NCBI RefSeq assembly: GCF_002855575.1
Contig: NZ_PKRQ01000006.1
Location: 124,001 to 188,000 of the forward strand
DNA: 64,000 bases
Reading direction: 5' to 3'
Source: Tabrizicola sp. TH137
GTDB lineage: Bacteria > Pseudomonadota > Alphaproteobacteria > Rhodobacterales > Rhodobacteraceae
The position numbers and the translations under genes were made by a program. The notes below the pieces were generated by a model. The model was not told the DNA's origin and did no database searches. It saw only the letters and a list, made by a program, of their open reading frames with translations. This document shows, one piece after another, positions 58,488-64,000 of the stretch. The first letter of the stretch is position 1. Every line of letters begins with the position of its first letter.

Positions 58488-60470
58488 TTAATGTCGGCGG
58501 TTGGGCCGTTCAAAGCGGATGCTGTCGAACACCTTGCGCGCCTCGGCGAGTTCCTCCTTGTCCAGCGCGACCCCGTTGGGAGAGATCACCGCTTCGCCGG
58601 TCTTGTCCTGCGGGCCGCGCTGCGCTTCGGCCCGGGCTTCGTTGGCCTTGGCGATCCGCCATGTCAGCCCCTCATCGGCCACGCCTTCGATATCCTGCGT
58701 GGCCTCCTCGATCTCGCGCCGCATGCCGCGTTCGGCCTGAAGGATGAACAGATCCTGCGCGACGGCGAATTCCGCCTTTTCGGAATCGGACAGGTTCAGG
58801 AGTGCGGGCGCATTCCGGACATGGGGATGAGAGAGCAGCGCGTCAAGCGGCGCGGGGGCGGCCGCCGCGATTTCGGCGCGGGGATCGGGCGCATCGGCAT
58901 GGGCGAGAAGGAGGTCGCGGATCAGCATGTGATCCTCGCCCGTGCAATCCAGCCGCTCCAGCGCGGATTCGAAACGGCGGATCAGGCCGGGATGGGCGAC
59001 CAGGGTGGCGAGGATCACCGCCTCGCGCAGCCGTTCCTCCACAGGCGTCGTCGCCGAACCGAGGAGGGAGGCGCGCGTCGTGGGCAGAGGCGCGACCGGC
59101 TGGAAGGGAAAGCGCGCTGTGCCCCTGCCCTGCCCGCGCGGCGCATAGGGGCGGAAGGGCTGGGCGTTCTGGCCGAAAAGCTCCAGCCGCAGCCGCTTGA
59201 TATCCTCGCCGTAATGGGCGCGGATCGACGGGTCGGCGATCTTCTTCAGCGCGGCGCGCAGCGTCTTGTCCAGCGCGGCCTTGCGTTCGGGGCTGTCAAA
59301 GACCTTGCCCTCGGTTTCCCGCCGCCAGAGCAGGTTGACCATGGGCTGCGCCGCATCCAGCACCTTCTGCATCGCGGGCGCGCCCTGCGCCTTGATCAGG
59401 TCGTCCGGGTCCATCCCCTGCGGCAAGAGGGCGAAGCGCAGGCCCTTTCCCGCCTCCAGAAGCGGAAGCGCAAGGTCGATCACCCGCAACGCGGCGCGGA
59501 ACCCCGCCGTGTCGCCATCCAGCGCGATGATGGGCTCATCGCTGATGCGCCAGAGAAGGCGGAGTTGGTCTTCGGTGACAGCGGTGCCAAGAGGGGCGAC
59601 CGTGGCGCGGAACCCGGCCTCGGACAGCGCGATCACATCCATATAGCCTTCGGCCACGATCAGCGGCAGGCCCTTCCCCGCCGCCTCGCGCGCCGGGCCG
59701 TGGTTGAAAAGGTTGCGACCCTTGTCGAACAGCTCCGTCTCGGGGCCGTTGAGGTATTTCGCCCGCGCATTCGGGTCCATCGCGCGGCCACCCAGGGAAA
59801 TCGCCCGCCCCCGTGCATCGCGGATGGGAAAGATGATGCGCCCGCGAAAACGGTCATAGGGGGCGCCGCCCCCGCGCGACGTGCCATCCTCATCCGGTTT
59901 GGCGCAGAGGCCCGCATCGACGATCAGATCGGGTGCGATGCCCTTCTGGGTCAGGGCCTGGAAGAGGCCCTGCCTCTGATCGGGGGCGAAGCCGATCTCC
60001 CACCGGTCCTGCGCGGCAGGCGACATGCGGCGCTTTTCCAGATAGGCCCGCGCCTCGGCGGCGGCAGAGGTCTTGAGTTGCAGGCGGAACCATTTCACCG
60101 CCTCTTCCATCACCGCCGCAAGCTGCGTCCGGCGGTCGGCCTTCTCCGCGGCCTTCGGATCACGCGCGGGCATCTGCATCCCGGCCTCGCGCGCAAGGAT
60201 CTCGACCGCCTCCATGAAGGAGACATTGTCGTTTTCCTTGACGAAGGTGACGGCATCGCCCTTCGCATGGCAGCCGAAGCAATAGTAGAACCCCTTCCGG
60301 TCATCGACATGGAAGGAGGCGGATTTCTCCTGATGGAAGGGACAGGGCGCCCACCAGTCGCCCTTGGCCATGTTGGACTTGCGCATGTCCCATGTGACCT
60401 TGCGCCCCACCACCTGGCTGAGGGACACACGGGTTCGGAGTTCGTCAAGGAATCCGGGCGGCAGGGACAT
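58488..60470 (-). CDS. dnaG: DNA primase DnaG
   Basis: 660 residues. N-terminal CHC2 zinc finger with Cys43, His46, Cys64 and Cys67, the catalytic domain with GGRAMDPNARAKYLNGPET and the TOPRIM motif (VAEGYMDVIAL, ALDGDTAG), and the C-terminal DnaB-binding helices. A basic Pro/Arg-rich stretch (about 450-480) is a linker. It makes RNA primers at the replication fork. First gene of dnaG-rpoD. Confidence 0.97.
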   Translation of the reverse strand: MSLPPGFLDELRTRVSLSQVVGRKVTWDMRKSNMAKGDWWAPCPFHQEKSASFHVDDRKGFYYCFGCHAKGDAVTFVKENDNVSFMEAVEILAREAGMQMPARDPKAAEKADRRTQLAAVMEEAVKWFRLQLKTSAAAEARAYLEKRRMSPAAQDRWEIGFAPDQRQGLFQALTQKGIAPDLIVDAGLCAKPDEDGTSRGGGAPYDRFRGRIIFPIRDARGRAISLGGRAMDPNARAKYLNGPETELFDKGRNLFNHGPAREAAGKGLPLIVAEGYMDVIALSEAGFRATVAPLGTAVTEDQLRLLWRISDEPIIALDGDTAGFRAALRVIDLALPLLEAGKGLRFALLPQGMDPDDLIKAQGAPAMQKVLDAAQPMVNLLWRRETEGKVFDSPERKAALDKTLRAALKKIADPSIRAHYGEDIKRLRLELFGQNAQPFRPYAPRGQGRGTARFPFQPVAPLPTTRASLLGSATTPVEERLREAVILATLVAHPGLIRRFESALERLDCTGEDHMLIRDLLLAHADAPDPRAEIAAAAPAPLDALLSHPHVRNAPALLNLSDSEKAEFAVAQDLFILQAERGMRREIEEATQDIEGVADEGLTWRIAKANEARAEAQRGPQDKTGEAVISPNGVALDKEELAEARKVFDSIRFERPNRRH

Positions 60471-60726
60471 GGGTCCTATATCGGGCGCGGGGCGGCGGCT
60501 GTCCAGTCACCACGCGGACGGCGCCTGCGCGCCGAAGCCTTTTCTCCCCACCCCCGGCTGCGCCGGGTGCGGGGCCCGTTCAGGGGGCTGTCCGCCCCCT
60601 CGGCGCGTGCCGCGCCTCACCCCCGAGAGTATTTCAGGCCAAGATGAAGGGGCTGGTCTTCATCTTGGCGGAAAATACTCCGGGGGTCCGGGGGCGGCGC
60701 CCCCGGGGGTGCGGCAGGGCGCGCGG
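60471..60726. other. Gap of 256 nt between dnaG and soxG, filled with GC-rich repeats
   Basis: No gene. It contains GGGGGC/GCCCCC (about 60580-60597), the GAGTATTT inverted repeat (separate entry), and GGGGGCG/CGCCCCC (about 60692-60706). It must include the dnaG promoter and the end of the sox transcript. I see no clean terminator with a U tract. Confidence 0.6.
60626..60681. repeat. Inverted repeat GAGTATTT..GCCAAGATGAAG
   Basis: GAGTATTT (60627-60634) and GCCAAGATGAAG (60638-60649) pair with CTTCATCTTGGC (60658-60669) and AAATACTC (60673-60680), with a 3-nt internal bulge and an 8-nt loop. I recall this motif as a common dispersed intergenic element in Rhodobacteraceae genomes. Confidence 0.7.
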
Positions 60727-61278
60727 TCAGGAGGCCTTGGCCCGCGCCTCCAGCACCTCCAGCGCCTCGGCCAGTTCGGCCCAGGCGGTGCGCGCCATCG
60801 ACCGGAAGACCATCACCTCGAACTCCTGCGCGCCGGTCCGCGTCAGGATCGCCTGCATGTGATTGAGCGGCGCGCGGGTGGTGCGGCCCACAGGGAAGGC
60901 CGACAGGCGCAGGTCGAGCGGCACGGGGCGCATCAGCGCCGCCTCGGCCATCGGGCCTGCAAGGGTGAGAAGCGCCCAGCCATCGCTCTGATCCGTCATC
61001 GCCGCATGGTCGGCCAGGGCCGCAGGGGCTTCGGCCCCGATCAGGAAGGCCATCTCGCGCCCGGCCCAGAGGATCCGGGCCGCGCCCTGGCTGACCACCC
61101 GGTTCGGTTCGGGAAAGGACAGCCCCAGCGGCGCGAGGAGCGCGCCGACCTGGGGTGTCCGCCCCGGATAGGGGGCGATGGAGGTGATCGCGCCCGCCTG
61201 CCCTTCGGCCAGCGTGGTGCCCCCACGGGTCAGGGGCGCGATGCCCGCAAGGGGCGATTTGGCGATGAGGTCAGGCAC
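60727..61278 (-). CDS. soxG: Sarcosine oxidase, gamma subunit
   Basis: 183 residues of the SoxG family, small subunit of heterotetrameric sarcosine oxidase, which demethylates sarcosine with THF as methylene acceptor. Blocks: PLAGIAPLTRGGTTLAEGQ, RILWAGREMAFLIG, MTDQSDGWALLTLAGP and FEVMVFRSMARTAWAELAEALE. The ATG overlaps the soxA stop by 8 nt (ATGCCTGA). It should be the last gene of a soxBDAG operon. Confidence 0.93.
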   Translation of the reverse strand: MPDLIAKSPLAGIAPLTRGGTTLAEGQAGAITSIAPYPGRTPQVGALLAPLGLSFPEPNRVVSQGAARILWAGREMAFLIGAEAPAALADHAAMTDQSDGWALLTLAGPMAEAALMRPVPLDLRLSAFPVGRTTRAPLNHMQAILTRTGAQEFEVMVFRSMARTAWAELAEALEVLEARAKAS

Positions 61279-64000
61279 GGAGCTTCACTCCTTCCTTGTC
61301 GTGGAAGACGGGATCGGTGACTTCCGCCACGATGTCGATCTTGCGCAGATGATCCACCACCCGGATCTTCTCGCCATGCCGGGCGCGGCCGTTCCGCAGG
61401 AAGGCCAGCGCCAGATGGGCGTCGAAGGTGGGCGAATAGCAGACGGAGGTGACATAGCCCTGATCCGTCTCGCGATGCACGCGGTCGCCGGGGGTGAAGA
61501 GATGCGCCCCTGCCCCCATCGCCGCCGTGGCCTTCAGACCCACAAGCTGATCGCGCTCCGGCCCCAGCATGCCGGGGCGGGCGGCGGCGGCCTTGCCGAT
61601 GCAGTCCTTCTTCGCGCTCACCATCTTTTCCATGCCGATGTCGAAGGCGGTGGTCCGTCCGTGAATCTCGGCATGGGTGATGAAGCCCTTCTCGATGCGC
61701 AGGACGTTGAGCGCCTCCATCCCGTAGGGGCCGCCACCCATCGTCTCGGCCCGGGCCACCAGATCGCGGAACAGCGCCTCGCCATAGCGGGTGGGAACCG
61801 CGATCTCGTATCCTTGTTCGCCGCTGAACGAGATGCGGAAGAGCCGCGCCTTCACGCGGCCCAGGGTGACATCCGCAACACCCATGAAGGGCAGATCGGG
61901 CATGTCGCCCAGCAGCGTCGCCAGCAGATCGCGCGCCTTGGGGCCTGCCACGGCGAATTGCGCCCAGGCCTCGGTGACCGAGGTGAAACGGACATCCCAG
62001 CCCGCGCAGAAGGCCTGATGCACGAAATCGAGATGCCGCATCACCAGACCCGCGGCGGCGGTGGTGGTGGTCATCAGGAAGTGATGCTCTCCCAGCCGGG
62101 CCGAGGTGCCGTCATCCAGCACATGCCCGTCCTCGCGCAGCATCAGGCCATAGCGCACGCGCCCCACCGGCAGGGTGGAGAAGGTGTTGGTATAGACGAG
62201 GTCGAGGAAACGCGCGGCATCCTTGCCCTGAAGGTCGATCTTGCCCAGCGTCGACACATCGGCCACGCCGACGCTGTCGCGCACCATCCGCGTTTCGCGG
62301 TTGCAGGCTTCCAGCCAGGTCGTTTCGCCGGGTTTGGGGAAATAGCTGGGGCGATACCAGAGCCCCGCTTCGATCATCGGCGCGCCCCGGTCGCGGCTGG
62401 CCTGATCCGATGTCAGGAAGCGCTGCGGGGCGAAGCCCGCACCGCGCCCCCCCGCCCCCATCGCGGCAATCGAGGTGGGCACGTAAGGCGGGCGGAAGGT
62501 CGTCGTTCCGGTCTGCGGAATGCCCCGCCCGGTGGCATCGGCCAGCACGGCCAGCGCGGCCACGTTGGAATTCTTGCCCTGATCGGGGGCCATGCCCTGG
62601 GTCGTGTAGCGCTTCATATGCTCCACCGACCGGAAGTTTTCCTGCGCCGACAGCTTCACATCCTTCGTCGTCACGTCATTGGCGAAGTCGAGCCATTGCC
62701 GCCCCTCCACCCCCGGCGTTTCCCAGAAGGGGGTGATGGCATAGGGCGCGTCTTCGGCCTGCGGCAGAGGCATGTCGGGCGCGACTTTGCCCAGCGCGGC
62801 CAGCGCCTTCTGCGCGGCCTCCTGCCCTTCGCGGAAGGAACCGGCGGTGGAGAAGGTGCCGTTGCAGGCCCCGGCAGGTGTCAGGCGCGGCACGGCATCC
62901 GGCGCGGGGACGAAGGCGGCGATATCCTCGCGCCACAGGGGGCGGCCGTTCATGTGGCAGGTCAGGTGGACGGTCGGGTTCCAGCCGCCCGACACCGCCA
63001 GCGTGTCCACCTCCAGCGTCGCCGTCCCGCCCGCATGGCGGAAGGTGACGGAGGTCAGGCCAAGGCGGCCCGCCGTGCCGGTGATCTGGGCATTCACATA
63101 GACGGGGCAATCCTCCACCACGCTGGCGTCAGGCCGGGTGTCGAGGATCGCCACCACCTTCACCCCCGCCGCCATCAGGTCGCGCGCCGTGGCGCGGGCG
63201 GCGTCGTTATTGGCGATCAGCGCCACCCGCTTGCCCGGCACCACGCCATAGCGGTGCAGATAGGTGCGCAGCGCCGAGGCGAGCATGATCCCCGGCCGGT
63301 CATTGTCGGGGAAGGCGATGGGGCGTTCCAAGGCCCCTGCCGCCAGCACGGACTGCCCGGCCACGATCCGCCAGAAACATTCGCGCGGCAGATGCGGCGC
63401 GGGGGCGCGGTGCAGGCCCACCCGCTCCAGCGCGCCAAAGGTGCCGTCATCATAGGCCCCGGTGACGGTGGTGCGGGTCATCAGGCGGACATTGGGCATG
63501 GCCTTCAGATCGGCCAGCAACCCCTCCACCCAATCCGCCCCCGGCTGGCCATCGACGCGGATGTTGTCAGACACCAGCCGCCCGCCCATCCGCGCCTCTT
63601 CCTCGGCCAGGATCACATCGGCCCCGGCCTGCGCGGCGGTCCATGCCGCCAACAGCCCCGCAGGCCCCGACCCGATCACCAGCACATCGCAGAAGGCCCA
63701 GGCCTTTTCATATTGCGCCTCGTCATGCCGGCCCGACAGGCTGCCCAAGCCTGCCGCGCGGCGGATGAGCGGCTCATAGAGCTTTTCCCAAAGCGGGCGC
63801 GGCCACATGAAGGTCTTGTAATAGAAGCCTGCCGACAGGAAGGGCGACAGCCGGTCGTTGATCCCCAGAAGGTCGAACTTCAGCGAGGGGAAGCGGTTCT
63901 GGCTGCGCGCCGCCAGCCCGTCGAACACCTCTTGCACCGTCGCGCGGACATTTGGCGTCTGCTGGTTGCCCTCGACGATCTCCACCATCGCGTTCGGCTC
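61271..64000 (-). CDS. soxA: Sarcosine oxidase, alpha subunit (5' end outside the window)
   Basis: About 909 residues are visible of the usual 970-1010. The frame is open to the window edge (EPNAMVEIVEGNQQTPNVR), so the ATG at 63988 is internal and the true start lies outside. Seen: FAD/NAD Rossmann motif DVLVIGSGPAGLLAAWTAAQAG, a second dinucleotide-binding region, and a C-terminal aminomethyltransferase (GcvT-like, THF-binding) domain with SFSGEQGYEIAVPTRYGE. The enzyme oxidises sarcosine to glycine and methylene-THF. Confidence 0.95.
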   Translation of the reverse strand, partial: EPNAMVEIVEGNQQTPNVRATVQEVFDGLAARSQNRFPSLKFDLLGINDRLSPFLSAGFYYKTFMWPRPLWEKLYEPLIRRAAGLGSLSGRHDEAQYEKAWAFCDVLVIGSGPAGLLAAWTAAQAGADVILAEEEARMGGRLVSDNIRVDGQPGADWVEGLLADLKAMPNVRLMTRTTVTGAYDDGTFGALERVGLHRAPAPHLPRECFWRIVAGQSVLAAGALERPIAFPDNDRPGIMLASALRTYLHRYGVVPGKRVALIANNDAARATARDLMAAGVKVVAILDTRPDASVVEDCPVYVNAQITGTAGRLGLTSVTFRHAGGTATLEVDTLAVSGGWNPTVHLTCHMNGRPLWREDIAAFVPAPDAVPRLTPAGACNGTFSTAGSFREGQEAAQKALAALGKVAPDMPLPQAEDAPYAITPFWETPGVEGRQWLDFANDVTTKDVKLSAQENFRSVEHMKRYTTQGMAPDQGKNSNVAALAVLADATGRGIPQTGTTTFRPPYVPTSIAAMGAGGRGAGFAPQRFLTSDQASRDRGAPMIEAGLWYRPSYFPKPGETTWLEACNRETRMVRDSVGVADVSTLGKIDLQGKDAARFLDLVYTNTFSTLPVGRVRYGLMLREDGHVLDDGTSARLGEHHFLMTTTTAAAGLVMRHLDFVHQAFCAGWDVRFTSVTEAWAQFAVAGPKARDLLATLLGDMPDLPFMGVADVTLGRVKARLFRISFSGEQGYEIAVPTRYGEALFRDLVARAETMGGGPYGMEALNVLRIEKGFITHAEIHGRTTAFDIGMEKMVSAKKDCIGKAAAARPGMLGPERDQLVGLKATAAMGAGAHLFTPGDRVHRETDQGYVTSVCYSPTFDAHLALAFLRNGRARHGEKIRVVDHLRKIDIVAEVTDPVFHDKEGVKLRA

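Noticed and set aside
58491-60647. 718-codon plus-strand open frame opposite dnaG
   Set aside because: Antisense shadow; the minus strand has the CHC2 and TOPRIM motifs of primase.

Overview
The window is bacterial chromosome from an alphaproteobacterium, most likely a member of the Rhodobacteraceae/Paracoccaceae (Rhodobacter-, Gemmobacter- or Tabrizicola-like). The reasons are the high GC content (roughly two thirds by eye), a PHA locus with PhaR/PhaP/PhaC/PhaZ and CTGC-N3-GCAG operators, a GTTC-N7-GTTC LexA box of the alphaproteobacterial type, small families such as DUF1178, DUF2842 and DUF2177, and a soxGA sarcosine oxidase end. Coding density is high. No gene-free gap exceeds 300 nt. I saw no rRNA, tRNA, CRISPR array, prophage or classical insertion sequence.

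Layout. 0-8 kb: a 5'-truncated amidase; a minus-strand operon of glutathione peroxidase, HDAC-family deacetylase and thpR; a Nudix gene; DUF1178; a 2Fe-2S ferredoxin; a small SOS-box gene that is only the C-terminal OB-fold of DnaE2; a lipoprotein; then degP. 8-13.4 kb: the minus-strand train rpiA, gor, hflK, hflC, DUF2065, degP, plus an EF-hand protein. 13.5-25 kb: a GST, sdaA, a sulfotransferase-like gene, an EamA transporter overlapping thiamine diphosphokinase, a very acidic 880-residue protein, DUF2842-purA, a VOC protein, secG and pyrG. 25-29 kb: a higBA-like toxin-antitoxin pair, rlmJ-phzF, terB-phnD-like. 29-37.4 kb: a polar amino-acid ABC importer followed by two glutamine synthetase homologues, a class I glutamine amidotransferase and an FAD amine oxidase, which together resemble a gamma-glutamylation (Puu-type) amine catabolism unit. 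37.5-46.8 kb: a DegT aminotransferase, a LysR regulator, the PHA locus (phaR, phaP, phaC, with phaZ divergent) and three overlapping alpha/beta-hydrolase genes. 46.9-60.5 kb: thrS, a cold-shock gene, an ArsC-like protein, higBA, a REP-associated tyrosine transposase (RAYT) with its palindromes, folA-thyA, gloA, ribD-nrdR, yefM-yoeB, hicAB and the dnaG-rpoD operon. 60.7-64 kb: soxG and the 3' part of soxA, cut by the window edge.

The least ordinary parts are these: (1) the LexA-controlled, apparently leaderless orphan DnaE2 OB-fold gene at 5.4 kb; (2) the RAYT and its GTAG-footed REP palindromes between 50.9 and 56.4 kb, which invade the RAYT's own reading frame and supply TAG stop codons to the RAYT, folA and rpoD; (3) clusters of perfect short hairpins with 3-nt loops at 22.5, 25.2, 33.9 and 38.7 kb; (4) a TGATCAAAT motif found only in front of the ABC importer and the first glutamine synthetase; (5) a NrdR-box-like site on the thyA promoter; (6) a tight cluster of five GANTC sites in front of rpoD. 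Four toxin-antitoxin loci (two higBA-like, yefM/yoeB, hicAB) sit among housekeeping genes.
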